DNA from: Bacteroidota bacterium
Lineage (GTDB): Bacteria > Bacteroidota > Bacteroidia > Sphingobacteriales > Sphingobacteriaceae
NCBI GenBank assembly: GCA_023427985.1
Contig: JAEYZM010000004.1
Span: 124,001 to 188,000, forward strand
Length of the DNA stretch: 64,000 nucleotides
Direction: 5' to 3'
This document shows, piece after piece, positions 9,378 to 19,269 of this stretch (position 1 is the stretch's first letter; each line of letters starts with the position of its first letter). The translations under genes were made by a program, and so were the position numbers. Under the pieces are notes generated by a model that was given only the letters and a program-made list of their open reading frames with translations, ran no database searches and was not told the DNA's origin.

Positions 9378-10847
9378 TTAGTTTGTGCCCTTTAGTAAAT
9401 CAAACTGTTCCTTTAATATTTTTTTATCGTCGAATGGATATTTCACTCCATTGATTTCCTGATATTTTTCATGTCCTTTACCAGCGAGTAAAATAATATC
9501 GCCCGGTTGTGCCAAATGACAAGCCGTTTTAATTGCTTCTTTTCTATCGGTAATGCTCAAAGTCTTTGCACGTTTTGTTATGCCGATGCCTGCTTCCATT
9601 TCACGAATGATCGTTGCAGGATCTTCGGTACGCGGATTGTCGGAAGTAAGAATCACTTTATCGCTCAACTTACTAGCAACTTCAGCCATAATCGGACGTT
9701 TGGTTTTATCTCTATCGCCACCACATCCAACTACTGTAATGATTTTCTCATTTCCTTTTCTAATGTTCTGAATGGTTTGCAAAACATTTTTCAAAGCATC
9801 AGGTGTATGGGCATAATCCACTACACCTATGATATTATTCGCTGAACTGAAATATTCGAATCGGCCTTCTGCTCCATCTAATAATGACAATGCTGTAAGT
9901 ACTTTCGTCTTATCTTGCTCCAATAAAATTGCTGCCCCGTAAACAGCCAAAATATTATAGGCATTAAAACTTCCCACCATTTTAAACCACACTTCTTCGT
10001 TGTCGATGTTCAAAAACAATCCTGAAAATTGGTTCTCAATAATCTTCGCTTTAAAATCGGCAATTGTTAGCAATGCATAGGATTTCTTATACGCTTTGGT
10101 ATTTTGCAACATCACAGCTCCGCGCTTATCATCGGCATTGGTTAAGGCGAAAGCCGACTTAGGTAATTGGTCGAAGAAATATTTTTTCGCTTTGATGTAT
10201 TCGTCAAATGTTTTATGGAAATCTAAATGATCGTGAGTGATATTGGTAAATATTGCTCCTGAAAATTCGAGTCCTGCAATACGTTCTTGCACGGTAGCAT
10301 GCGAGCTCACTTCCATAAAGCAATAATCGCAACCCGATTCGATCATTTTATTTAATAAAATATTAATCGTTAATGCATCGGGAGTAGTATGAGTCGATGG
10401 AATAATTTCGTCGTTGATTTTATTTTCAACCGTAGAAATTAGACCTACATTATATCCTAATTTTCTAAATAATTTATACAATAATGTTGCTACAGTTGTC
10501 TTTCCATTGGTACCTGTAACACCCACTAATTTAATTCGAGCAGAAGGTTTGTTATTAAAGTTCGATGCAATGAAACCCAAAGCTCTGCTGCTATTTTTAA
10601 CCAATACATAAGTAACGGTTTCTTCTATTTTTTTAGGCAATTCTTCACAAACAATTACTGCAGCACCTTTAATAATTGAACTTTCGATGTATTCGTGTCC
10701 ATCCGAAACGCTACCTCGAGTTGCTACAAACACAGAACCTGTCTCCACCTTTCTTGAGTCGAAGCAAATAGATTTTACTGCTGTCTCTGTACTTCCAATC
10801 AGCTCAAGTATTTCTACATCTTTTAATATGTCTGATATTTTCTTCAC
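9378..10847 (-). CDS. murE: UDP-MurNAc-L-Ala-D-Glu--meso-diaminopimelate ligase MurE
   Basis: MurE adds the third stem-peptide residue. The ATP loop ([15 protein letters not shown], near residue 113), [10 protein letters not shown] and the C-terminal [11 protein letters not shown] are clear. The DNPR motif is the known marker of enzymes that use meso-diaminopimelate rather than lysine, so the wall is probably DAP-type. It is 489 residues long. Its ATG overlaps the ftsI stop by one base (TAATG), and it ends 4 bp before mraY. No murF is present in this window. Confidence 0.96.
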   Translation of the reverse strand: MKKISDILKDVEILELIGSTETAVKSICFDSRKVETGSVFVATRGSVSDGHEYIESSIIKGAAVIVCEELPKKIEETVTYVLVKNSSRALGFIASNFNNKPSARIKLVGVTGTNGKTTVATLLYKLFRKLGYNVGLISTVENKINDEIIPSTHTTPDALTINILLNKMIESGCDYCFMEVSSHATVQERIAGLEFSGAIFTNITHDHLDFHKTFDEYIKAKKYFFDQLPKSAFALTNADDKRGAVMLQNTKAYKKSYALLTIADFKAKIIENQFSGLFLNIDNEEVWFKMVGSFNAYNILAVYGAAILLEQDKTKVLTALSLLDGAEGRFEYFSSANNIIGVVDYAHTPDALKNVLQTIQNIRKGNEKIITVVGCGGDRDKTKRPIMAEVASKLSDKVILTSDNPRTEDPATIIREMEAGIGITKRAKTLSITDRKEAIKTACHLAQPGDIILLAGKGHEKYQEINGVKYPFDDKKILKEQFDLLKGTN

Positions 10848-12955
10848 TACTTTAATTCAATTAAAATATTTGCACCTTTTCTTATTGCTTGACCAGCAGT
10901 TATGGATTGTTGTACAACTTTCCCACTGCCTTTTACCATAGTTCTCAATCCAGCGTTTTCTAATAAATAGATTGCATCTTGTAATCCCATACCTCTTACA
11001 TCTGGCACTAAGCCTCTCTGATTTTCTTTAGGAGCAAGAGCAATTGCGTTATCTCTTCTTTCTGGACGCACCCATTCATCGTCGTTATTTATGGACTGAG
11101 CAGATACTCCAATTTTATCGTATACTTTTTTTATTTTTTCTTTAGAACCCGATTTTGCTAATGGAATTTCTTGAGTACTCGCAGCATACGTAATCATCAT
11201 TTCTTTATGCATGTCTAATCGAGTTGCATACACTTTGTCGGCAATCTCTTTGAAGATTGGACCAGCAACAACGTTTCCGTAATAGCCCGACGATGATGGA
11301 TCACTCACCACTACTATCATCGAATACTTGGGATTATCGGCTGGAAAATATCCACAGAATGAAGCCAAATACTGACGCTTACCATTTTTATATCCACTCG
11401 TCCCTTGTGCCACTTGTGCCGTACCAGTTTTACCTGCAATTTGATATACCGTGGTACTTAGATTTTTCGCAGTACCTTCTTTAACAACTCCTTCCATCAT
11501 ACTTCTTACGATACCTAAAGTTTTATCGGAACAGATTTTTTTCTTCAACACTTTAGTTTCATAGGTCTGAATGGTTTGACCCATGCTTCGCATTTCTTTC
11601 ACGATGATGGGCGATATTAATTTTCCATTGTTTGCAACAGCATTATAGAAAACCAATGTTTGCATGGGTGTCATTCTAATTTCATAACCGATAGAAAGTA
11701 ATGGCAAACTCAATCCACTCCAATCGCTCGACTTTGGAGTTTTTACTCTAGGTTTTGGAGTACCAGGAATTTGCAATTCAATGCGATCCCCTAAACCAAA
11801 TTGTTTCAATCGTTCAACAAACTTTTCTGGATTGTCCTTGTAACCCGCATGTATTTTTTTAGCGATGGCAACGTTGGAAGATACTTCAAATGCTTTACGC
11901 ATTGGTATCCTACCATATCCACCATCGTGAGAATCTCTTAATACGTGATCATAAATTCTATATTTACCACCATCGGTATCCACTGTATCTTCTGGTGTAA
12001 AAATTTCATCTTCTAAAGCAGCCATAAATGAAGCCAACTTAAATGTTGAACCAGGTTCTGTTGCTTCACCAATCGCATAATTGTATTTCTCCTTATAAAT
12101 ACCAGGTTCTATACGAGTTAAATTCGCAATCGCTTTCACTTCACCCGTTGCTACTTCCATCAAAATCACACAACCATGATCTGCATTGTGTTTGATCAAT
12201 TGTTGATTCAATGCATTTTGTGCAACGTCTTGTATGTTGATGTCGATGGTCGTTATAATATCGTGTCCATCTTGAGGTGCAATTTCATCTTCATCGTTCA
12301 ATGGCAACCATACACCTCCCGAAATTCTTTGCACCAAACGCTTACCCGTTTTACCACCCAACTCCGTATCAAAAGCACCTTCTAAACCTACAGGCTGAAC
12401 ACCTGGAACTTTATATCCAATGGTTCTCGATGCTAATGTTTTATAGGGTTGTGTGCGTTTGTTCTTTTGAATTACTAAAAGTCCACCTTTGTTTTTCCCC
12501 ATTCTAAAAATTGGGAACTCTTTAATTTTTTTCAACTGCGGATAATTCACTGCACGCTTGATGAGCAAGTATCTATTGCCTTCTCTTCTTGCTTTGATTA
12601 ATTTTCTTGCATATTCATCGGCCGACTTATCCTTAAACAAATTAGATAAATGCCATGCTAGTGAATCCACGTTCTCATTGAAAATTTCTTTGGTTAAGGT
12701 TTCTGTTTTCAAATCCATACGGATTTCATATTCCGGCAATGAGGTTGCTAAAAGATTTCCATCTTCCGAATAAATATTTCCCCTACCCGCTTCTACATCG
12801 ACAAAATCAGTTGTTAAACTGTCGCTCATTTTTTTCCATTTATCACCTTGGAAAAATTGAATGTGTACGGCTTTACTAAAAATTGTAACGCCTACTATCG
12901 CTAGGAGGATGAATGTAAAATACACACGTAATAATATGTCTTTACGAATACTCAT
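10847..12955 (-). CDS. ftsI: Septal peptidoglycan transpeptidase FtsI (PBP3 type) with C-terminal PASTA domain
   Basis: This class B penicillin-binding protein cross-links septal peptidoglycan. One N-terminal transmembrane helix (about residues 10-30) is followed by the dimerisation domain and the transpeptidase domain. The active-site motifs are STFK (near residue 303, within EPGSTFKL), SSN (EVSSNVA) and KTG (AGKTGTAQ). The last 60 residues form a PASTA domain (LVPDVRGMGLQDAIYLLENAGL...). PASTA domains on division PBPs are best known in Gram-positives but are recurrent in Bacteroidota. Length is 702 residues. It overlaps the FtsL-like gene by 4 bp. Confidence 0.95.
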   Translation of the reverse strand: MSIRKDILLRVYFTFILLAIVGVTIFSKAVHIQFFQGDKWKKMSDSLTTDFVDVEAGRGNIYSEDGNLLATSLPEYEIRMDLKTETLTKEIFNENVDSLAWHLSNLFKDKSADEYARKLIKARREGNRYLLIKRAVNYPQLKKIKEFPIFRMGKNKGGLLVIQKNKRTQPYKTLASRTIGYKVPGVQPVGLEGAFDTELGGKTGKRLVQRISGGVWLPLNDEDEIAPQDGHDIITTIDINIQDVAQNALNQQLIKHNADHGCVILMEVATGEVKAIANLTRIEPGIYKEKYNYAIGEATEPGSTFKLASFMAALEDEIFTPEDTVDTDGGKYRIYDHVLRDSHDGGYGRIPMRKAFEVSSNVAIAKKIHAGYKDNPEKFVERLKQFGLGDRIELQIPGTPKPRVKTPKSSDWSGLSLPLLSIGYEIRMTPMQTLVFYNAVANNGKLISPIIVKEMRSMGQTIQTYETKVLKKKICSDKTLGIVRSMMEGVVKEGTAKNLSTTVYQIAGKTGTAQVAQGTSGYKNGKRQYLASFCGYFPADNPKYSMIVVVSDPSSSGYYGNVVAGPIFKEIADKVYATRLDMHKEMMITYAASTQEIPLAKSGSKEKIKKVYDKIGVSAQSINNDDEWVRPERRDNAIALAPKENQRGLVPDVRGMGLQDAIYLLENAGLRTMVKGSGKVVQQSITAGQAIRKGANILIELK

Positions 12956-13371
12956 TTTTTAACTACAATTTTTATAGGTGGCACCACAGCTTCTTTCAAT
13001 CCGAATTCAGCAGTAGTTTTTGCAAGTTCAGTTTGTTTACTTTTGAACATCAATTCGTGTTTGGTGGTCATGTATTCCCACTTCAATTCTTTGAGTTCTT
13101 TATTAATTTTTTCGATAGAGCGAATGTTCTTCTCTGCATAATGTTTATTAGCGATGTAGAACATACCAAGGCAAGTCAAGTACAATAAAAATGGCAAGAG
13201 TTTAACAGCATTATCCTTCGTAAAGGTTGCATTCATCCAGGCCGATGTGTTAGCGTTTGAGTTAGAATTTCTTTCAGATGATTTTTCAGAATTCTTAGAA
13301 GACGTTTCTTTCAACTCAATCGTTTCCTCTTGAATTGTTTCTACGTTTTCTATGTCTCTGAATTTATTCAT
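12952..13371 (-). CDS. ftsL: FtsL-like bitopic divisome protein
   Basis: This small bitopic protein of 139 residues has a polar Ser/Asn/Glu-rich cytoplasmic N-terminus (1-55) and one transmembrane helix (about 58-77). A heptad-like helical segment (80-125) follows in the periplasm. Position between rsmH and ftsI plus this topology fit FtsL, which complexes with FtsB and FtsQ to activate FtsW-FtsI. FtsL sequences are hardly conserved, so the name rests on synteny. It overlaps rsmH by 8 bp and ftsI by 4 bp. Its N-terminal linker contains the ANTSA peptide encoded by the 14-mer reported in the findings. Confidence 0.72.
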   Translation of the reverse strand: MNKFRDIENVETIQEETIELKETSSKNSEKSSERNSNSNANTSAWMNATFTKDNAVKLLPFLLYLTCLGMFYIANKHYAEKNIRSIEKINKELKELKWEYMTTKHELMFKSKQTELAKTTAEFGLKEAVVPPIKIVVKK

Positions 13372-14272
13372 TTGTTTTTTCTGCTATTCTTAGTTTTGCA
13401 CTTCTTGCTCTGTTGTTTTCTTTAATTTCTTGCTCGCTTGCTGTAATTGCTTTTCGAGCGACGGCGACCAGAGGTGTGAAATAATTTCCGTATAAATCTT
13501 TTTCAACTTCACCATGAAATTTCCCCTTGGCGATGTAGTTCTTTACCAGTCTATCTTCCAAAGAATGGTACGACATGATGACGAGTCGACCTCCAGGATT
13601 CAAAACCTCTGCACTTTGCTCTAAAAAAGATTTCAATACTTCCAATTCTTCATTCACTTCTATTCGCAATGCTTGAAAGACCTGTGCGTAGTATTGATTT
13701 TCTTTACCACGTTTCACCAATGGTTTAATCAAGTCTTTTAATTGTTGCACCGTTTGAATGTTTTGTATCAATCGAGCTTTCACAATTAAGGAGGCCAATG
13801 ATTTTGCATTCTGAAGTTCACCGTACATTCCAAAAATTTTATGGAGTTCCGATTCTTCGTAATTGTTCAGAATGTATTTCGCATCCTTATCGCGCGATTG
13901 ATCCATACGCATGTCGAGCTCCGCTTCAAAGCGAATTGAAAATCCACGTTGAGCATCGTCGAACTGATGCGATGAAACACCAAGGTCGGCTAATATTCCA
14001 TCCACTTTGCGAATGCCTAATAAGCGCAATTGATTTTTGAGGAACTGAAAATTCTGATCCACAAAAACAAATCGATCGTCGGCTAACACATTTTTCTTCG
14101 CATCCGGATCCTGATCGAAAGCAATTAGCTTTCCGCCCCTTCCCAATTTTTCAAGTATTGCTTTTGAATGTCCGCCTCCACCAAAGGTGACATCTACATA
14201 TATTCCATCAGGCTGAATGTTCAATCCCTCTATACATTCCTTCAACATTACAGGCTGATGGTAACTACTCAT
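13364..14272 (-). CDS. rsmH: 16S rRNA (cytosine-1402-N4)-methyltransferase RsmH
   Basis: RsmH (formerly MraW) methylates N4 of C1402 in 16S rRNA using S-adenosylmethionine. The SAM loop VDVTFGGGGHSKAIL near residue 27, the GILADLGVSSHQFD segment and the late SYHSLEDRLVKNY motif are diagnostic. The 302 residues match the family. It overlaps mraZ by 8 bp at its start and the FtsL-like gene by 8 bp at its end, the usual placement as second gene of the dcw cluster. Confidence 0.97.
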   Translation of the reverse strand: MSSYHQPVMLKECIEGLNIQPDGIYVDVTFGGGGHSKAILEKLGRGGKLIAFDQDPDAKKNVLADDRFVFVDQNFQFLKNQLRLLGIRKVDGILADLGVSSHQFDDAQRGFSIRFEAELDMRMDQSRDKDAKYILNNYEESELHKIFGMYGELQNAKSLASLIVKARLIQNIQTVQQLKDLIKPLVKRGKENQYYAQVFQALRIEVNEELEVLKSFLEQSAEVLNPGGRLVIMSYHSLEDRLVKNYIAKGKFHGEVEKDLYGNYFTPLVAVARKAITASEQEIKENNRARSAKLRIAEKTNE

Positions 14273-14729
14273 TCTCTTTCGATTTATTTTTAGCCATTAC
14301 TTCTTCTGCAAGACTTGCAAAATCATCTGGCTCATCGTTCAACATTGCCTCGTATCCTGCTTTAGACCAAACCTCTATTCTGTTCGAGTACGCAAACAAT
14401 ACCAATTCCTTATCGATCGTTGCGTATTCCAACAAAGTTTTAGGCAATAAAATCCTGCTGTTTCCGTCCAATGTTAGTTCCGTTGCACCTCTAAAAAAAT
14501 AGCGCGCAAAGTCGCGATTCTTCTTAGCGTACAAATTCAATCCATTTACTTCCTCGGAAATTGTCTTCCATTCGTTCAAAGGATAGAGCACCAAACATTT
14601 TTCGAAGCCTCGATTGATCACAAAGCGGTCCTGAGCCTCTGGCGAAAGCTGCTTCTTGAGCCCTGCAGGTATCATTAACCTTCCTTTAGGGTCAAGCTTA
14701 CATTCATATTCTCCTAAAAAATGACTCAT
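14265..14729 (-). CDS. mraZ: Transcriptional regulator MraZ
   Basis: MraZ is an AbrB-like DNA-binding protein that represses its own dcw operon in characterised bacteria. Both half-domains are visible: DPKGRLMIPAGLKKQL (residues 11-26) and LDGNSRILLPKTLLEY (about 92-107). The length of 154 residues is normal. It is the first gene of the cluster. Three 10-bp direct repeats 45-71 bp upstream of its start fit the known MraZ-box arrangement, so autoregulation is likely. Confidence 0.96.
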   Translation of the reverse strand: MSHFLGEYECKLDPKGRLMIPAGLKKQLSPEAQDRFVINRGFEKCLVLYPLNEWKTISEEVNGLNLYAKKNRDFARYFFRGATELTLDGNSRILLPKTLLEYATIDKELVLFAYSNRIEVWSKAGYEAMLNDEPDDFASLAEEVMAKNKSKENE

Positions 14730-14773
14730 TTATGGGATTTCGGCTTTGTTTCTAGAGTAAAAATACTAAACCT

Positions 14774-14800
14774 TCCCACTTTTTACCACATCTTACCACA
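14774..14800 (-). promoter_or_regulatory. Putative MraZ-box operator (three 10-bp-spaced repeats)
   Basis: Read on the minus strand, GTGGTA, GTGGTA and GTGGGA cores occur with exact 10-bp spacing, 45-71 bp before the mraZ ATG. MraZ proteins from E. coli and other bacteria bind three or more TGGGN- or GTGG-type direct repeats with about 10-bp periodicity. The match in motif, period and place is good. A degenerate -7 element (TATTTTTA) lies just downstream. Binding itself is inferred. Confidence 0.75.
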
Positions 14801-14829
14801 AAAAGTTTTCAACATGCCTATAAAATGAA

Positions 14830-14858
14830 AAAGGGGCCACATTTCTGTGAACCCCTTT
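14830..14858 (-). terminator. Intrinsic terminator of the 80-aa/26-aa micro-operon
   Basis: On the minus strand a hairpin of CCCCTTT/AAAGGGG plus an inner CACA/TGTG helix is followed by a T-rich tract (TTTTTCATTTTA). It lies between the stop of the 26-aa ORF and the mraZ operator. It would separate the micro-operon from the dcw operon. Confidence 0.75.
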
Positions 14859-14884
14859 ACGATTTACCCCGTATGATGATTGTT

Positions 14885-14965
14885 TTATAGATGACCTCTA
14901 TACTTTTTGGCAGCGTAGATTAGAACTACGTTAATGATGACCAAAACTGTGATTACGATGAACAT
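14885..14965 (-). CDS. 26-residue single-helix membrane peptide
   Basis: An ATG at 14965 opens a 26-codon frame ending in TAA. The product starts MFIVITVLVIINVVLIYA, a continuous hydrophobic helix of about 19 residues, followed by a basic tail (AKKYRGHL). That is an N-out/C-in type membrane peptide by the positive-inside rule. The start is only 4 bp after the stop of the 80-aa gene, and an intrinsic terminator follows 27 bp later, so it reads as the second cistron of a two-gene operon. I do not recognise a family. Comparable tiny membrane subunits stabilise larger complexes in other bacteria, but no function can be assigned. Confidence 0.6.
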   Translation of the reverse strand: MFIVITVLVIINVVLIYAAKKYRGHL

Positions 14966-14969
14966 ATGT

Positions 14970-15212
14970 TTATTTGTTGTTGTGTCTAGCTTGTTTCGTT
15001 TTTGAGTTCTTACTCATTCCTTCCATTTTATTCAAATTTTCAGCTTCCATCCTCTTCAATTCTTCAACTGTTTTTTTCTTTTCTTCAAATTCCTCTTCCG
15101 ATTCGATTGGAAACGTATGCAATGAAATCATCATTCCTACAATACCTTCCTTGTGTAGTGCATCGATGTTTTCATTCATCTTTTTTGCTTTGTTAGTATT
15201 CTTCGTAGGCAT
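14970..15212 (-). CDS. Hypothetical 80-residue charged helical protein
   Basis: I do not recognise this protein. It is small, highly charged and probably cytoplasmic. The basic N-terminus (MPTKNTNKAKKMNEN) is followed by a short apolar stretch (EGIVGMMISLHTFPI, about 23-37). A long Glu/Lys-rich helix comes next (about 38-65, ESEEEFEEKKKTVEEL) and then a basic Asn/Lys tail. It is followed after 4 bp by the 26-aa membrane peptide. Two copies of TACGTAGTTTTACGTA lie upstream. A plausible extended promoter (TTG-N19-TACAATTTG) lies close to the start. Confidence 0.7.
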   Translation of the reverse strand: MPTKNTNKAKKMNENIDALHKEGIVGMMISLHTFPIESEEEFEEKKKTVEELKRMEAENLNKMEGMSKNSKTKQARHNNK

Positions 15213-15260
15213 ATCTCAAATTGTATACCCAAATTTCAGCATAGCAATGCGCATTGTAAA

Positions 15261-15308
15261 TACGTAGTTTTACGTATTTTTCATTTTTTTTCTACGTAGT
15301 TTTACGTA
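15261..15308. promoter_or_regulatory. Two TACGTAGTTTTACGTA copies, 32 bp apart
   Basis: The 16-bp sequence TACGTAGTTTTACGTA occurs at 15261-15276 and exactly again at 15293-15308. Each copy contains two TACGTA palindromes separated by four bases. The copies start 32 bp apart (about three helical turns), 49-96 bp before the start of the 80-aa gene. This looks like a paired operator for a dimeric regulator, although the factor is unknown. Confidence 0.55.
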
Positions 15309-15339
15309 GGAAGCAGGGAGTTTATTAGGAAGTGGGAAA

Positions 15340-15367
15340 GGAAAATGGAAAATAGAAAATGGAAAAA
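15340..15367. repeat. 7-bp A-rich tandem array (GGAAAAT)
   Basis: Four successive 7-bp units GGAAAAT, GGAAAAT, AGAAAAT and GGAAAAA are present. The same unit recurs at 28596-28623 and, less regularly, just after adk (24333-24379). It lies in the spacer between the 80-aa gene and guaD. Confidence 0.8.
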
Positions 15368-15388
15368 CGTTAGGGATATGGAGGAATT

Positions 15389-15416
15389 AAGTTATTAAGA
15401 AATTAGGTTATTTAGG
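15389..15416. repeat. 16-bp repeat unit, two copies (second truncated)
   Basis: AAGTTATTAAGAAATT is followed in register by AGGTTATTTAGG. This is the unit forming the larger convergent arrays at 36089-36246. It sits in the spacer downstream of guaD. Confidence 0.75.
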
Positions 15417-15423
15417 CGCTTCC

Positions 15424-15437
15424 CACGAGCATACGAA
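15424..15437. repeat. 8-bp repeat fragment abutting the guaD stop codon
   Basis: CACGAG followed by CATACGAA directly touches the guaD stop codon (15438-15440 on the minus strand). It is the same 8-bp family as the arrays before ftsW and obgE, here placed at a gene end rather than a gene start. Confidence 0.65.
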
Positions 15438-15908
15438 CTAGTACTTCACTCGATCCTCCAACTTATACCACAATTCAAAAGCTTCCAGAGCTTCTTCGCG
15501 CAGCATTTGTTCCGATGGTATACTTCTGTGTTCGTGTTTTTTTTCTATCTCTTCGTAAATGAATTGATCGTCGAACTCAATCTTTGCAGCATCGAACTTC
15601 GTATTGGCATAATATATTTTGCTTGGGCGGGCCCAGTAGATGGCCGATAAGCACATGGGACATGGCTCACAGGTCGTGTAGATTTCACAACCATCGAGCT
15701 GATGTGTTTCTAATTTTTTACAGGCATTACGAATCGCTACTACTTCTGCATGTGCAGTAGGGTCGTTGGTGGAAGTCACTAAATTTGTACCGCTTGCAAT
15801 CACTTCGCCATCTTTCACAATCACGCAAGCAAAAGGACCACCCTTTCGATTCAAAATATTTTGAACAGAAAGTTGTATGGCCATGCGCATAAATTCAGGA
15901 TTTCCCAT
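15438..15908 (-). CDS. guaD: Guanine deaminase (CMP/dCMP-deaminase fold)
   Basis: This enzyme hydrolyses guanine to xanthine and ammonia. The cytidine-deaminase-fold zinc site is complete: HAE at residues 53-55 (His53 and the catalytic Glu55) and PCPMC with Cys83 and Cys86. The stretch TSNDPTAHAE-type motif, CEPCPMCLSAIYWARP, the aspartate-rich FDD segment and the C-terminal ..VKY follow the 156-residue Bacillus GuaD pattern closely, including its exact length. A broader nucleoside deaminase (TadA-like) is the alternative but is less likely. The stop is 1 bp from the gene end of its upstream neighbour, so the two are probably co-transcribed. Confidence 0.85.
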   Translation of the reverse strand: MGNPEFMRMAIQLSVQNILNRKGGPFACVIVKDGEVIASGTNLVTSTNDPTAHAEVVAIRNACKKLETHQLDGCEIYTTCEPCPMCLSAIYWARPSKIYYANTKFDAAKIEFDDQFIYEEIEKKHEHRSIPSEQMLREEALEAFELWYKLEDRVKY

Positions 15909-15909
15909 A

Positions 15910-16506
15910 TCAATTCGCTTCTTTGTTTAAACCTTCCAAGACCTCCTTCGTGATGTCGAGCGATTCATCGACATACAACATGGTAGAACCTTTGGTATAA
16001 TTCAATACAATTTTATAATTTTTATCCTTGCAATATTCTCTCAAAAAATCCGCTACCTTATCGAACAATTTTTCATTGAATTTCGTTTGCTCTTCTTGAA
16101 ATTTCAATGCAGCATTCTCCGAATATTCCCTCAAGCTCTGCTCCTTTTTCATCAATCCCTCCTCCACTTTCGCACGTTGTTCAGCCGTCATGCTAGCACC
16201 AGTCTGTTGGTATTGCATGAACTCACGCTCCAAAGCACTTTGTCTATTTTTAATTTCGTTTTCCGTTTGCGTTTGCTTGATTTCAAAATCTTTTTTCGCC
16301 TTTTTGAAGAACACATAATTTTCCAATAAAGTATCGCCGTTCACATACACCGTTACATCGCCCGTCCCAATAACAGCTGTGGAATCTTTTAATAATGTTA
16401 TTCCGTTTGCCGATGTGTTAGCGCTTTTTGAACTAAAATGCAATACGAACAAAACCACTACAGCAATTGCCAATACAACTTGAAAAATTAAATTAAATCG
16501 ATTCAT
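15910..16506 (-). CDS. OmpH/Skp-like periplasmic chaperone-family protein
   Basis: This 198-residue protein has an N-terminal hydrophobic segment (about 7-24) acting as anchor or signal. A short beta-type region follows (VTVYVNGDTLLENYVFF). A long charged helical hairpin occupies about 65-150 (rich in Lys/Glu/Gln), and a small C-terminal beta segment ends the protein (YKIVLNYTKGSTMLYVDESLDIT). This layout is that of OmpH/Skp family chaperones, which escort outer-membrane proteins across the periplasm. Residues just after the hydrophobic segment include the ANTSA peptide encoded by the recurrent 14-mer. Confidence 0.8.
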   Translation of the reverse strand: MNRFNLIFQVVLAIAVVVLFVLHFSSKSANTSANGITLLKDSTAVIGTGDVTVYVNGDTLLENYVFFKKAKKDFEIKQTQTENEIKNRQSALEREFMQYQQTGASMTAEQRAKVEEGLMKKEQSLREYSENAALKFQEEQTKFNEKLFDKVADFLREYCKDKNYKIVLNYTKGSTMLYVDESLDITKEVLEGLNKEAN

Positions 16507-16520
16507 AATTTATAAAATAA

Positions 16521-16541
16521 AAAGCCCGAAGAACGGGCTTT
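16521..16541 (-). terminator. Intrinsic terminator of the slyD-like gene
   Basis: AAAGCCCG pairs with CGGGCTTT across a 5-base loop. On the minus strand a TTTTTATTTTAT tract follows. It lies 29-49 bp downstream of the slyD-like stop and just before the OmpH-like start. Confidence 0.85.
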
Positions 16542-16569
16542 GCAAGTATACTAAATTTTTTATGGATTC

Positions 16570-17082
16570 TTAGTGTTGATGTCCGCCTTCGCCATGAACA
16601 TGTCCATGATCAATTTCCTCTGCACTCGCCTCTCTGATACCGATTACCGATCCTTGGAAATATAAGTCTTTACCTGCTAATGGATGATTGAAATCCATTT
16701 TCACGAACTGGTCGTTTACATCCATTACCAATCCTTGCATTTTATTGCCTTCTTGGTCGCTCATTGGTATGAAGTTTCCTTTCGTTACTACATCGGCATC
16801 AAACTCACCATCGATCATAAATACTTCGATAGGTAAATCAACGATTGCTGTTTCATCGAATTCTCCGTATCCACTTTCTTCTTTCGCTAAAACGAAGTCG
16901 AAGTTTGAACCAATTTCTAAATTTTCTAAAGCCGACTCGAATTTCTCAGGTAAGCCACTTACACCATGTAAGTACATGAATGGCTGTTCGTTGGTAACGC
17001 GTTCAACTAATAATACTTCTTCGCCATTGCGAATGCTTAATTCGTAGCTTAAAGAAACTACTTTGTTTTGTGATATATTCAT
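16570..17082 (-). CDS. slyD: FKBP-type peptidyl-prolyl isomerase, SlyD-like
   Basis: The protein is 170 residues and cytoplasmic. The N-terminal FKBP half (VVSLSYELSIRNGEE..., then MYLHGVSGLPEKFESALENLEIG) is followed by the insert-in-flap chaperone domain (about 70-120). The FKBP end (VKMDFNHPLAGKDLYFQGSVIGIREAS) comes next. The tail is His-rich (HGHVHGEGGHQH), as in SlyD proteins that bind nickel. It speeds prolyl isomerisation and has chaperone activity in the family. It is followed by its own terminator and lies divergent from gyrB. Confidence 0.93.
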   Translation of the reverse strand: MNISQNKVVSLSYELSIRNGEEVLLVERVTNEQPFMYLHGVSGLPEKFESALENLEIGSNFDFVLAKEESGYGEFDETAIVDLPIEVFMIDGEFDADVVTKGNFIPMSDQEGNKMQGLVMDVNDQFVKMDFNHPLAGKDLYFQGSVIGIREASAEEIDHGHVHGEGGHQH

Positions 17083-17257
17083 TTTAAAAATTAATAAACA
17101 AATTGGGAATAATTATTTAGCCTTAAAAGGCACTCTTAGAGGGTGTATTACAGACAAATAAGTATTTGATGCCAAAGGTACACAAATACTTCACAGATTG
17201 TTGAAAAAAAATCGATTTTTTAGCATTTTTTATAGGGCTAATGAGGCCTAAAAATGG

Positions 17258-17265
17258 TATCTTTG
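17258..17265 (+). promoter_or_regulatory. Putative gyrB -7 promoter element
   Basis: TATCTTTG matches the Bacteroidota primary-sigma -7 consensus TAnnTTTG. It lies 22 bp before the gyrB ATG, so the 5' leader would be about 15 nt. No clear TTG -33 element is seen at the usual spacing. Confidence 0.5.
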
Positions 17266-17266
17266 A

Positions 17267-19264
<1,998 letters not shown>

Positions 19265-19269
<5 letters not shown>

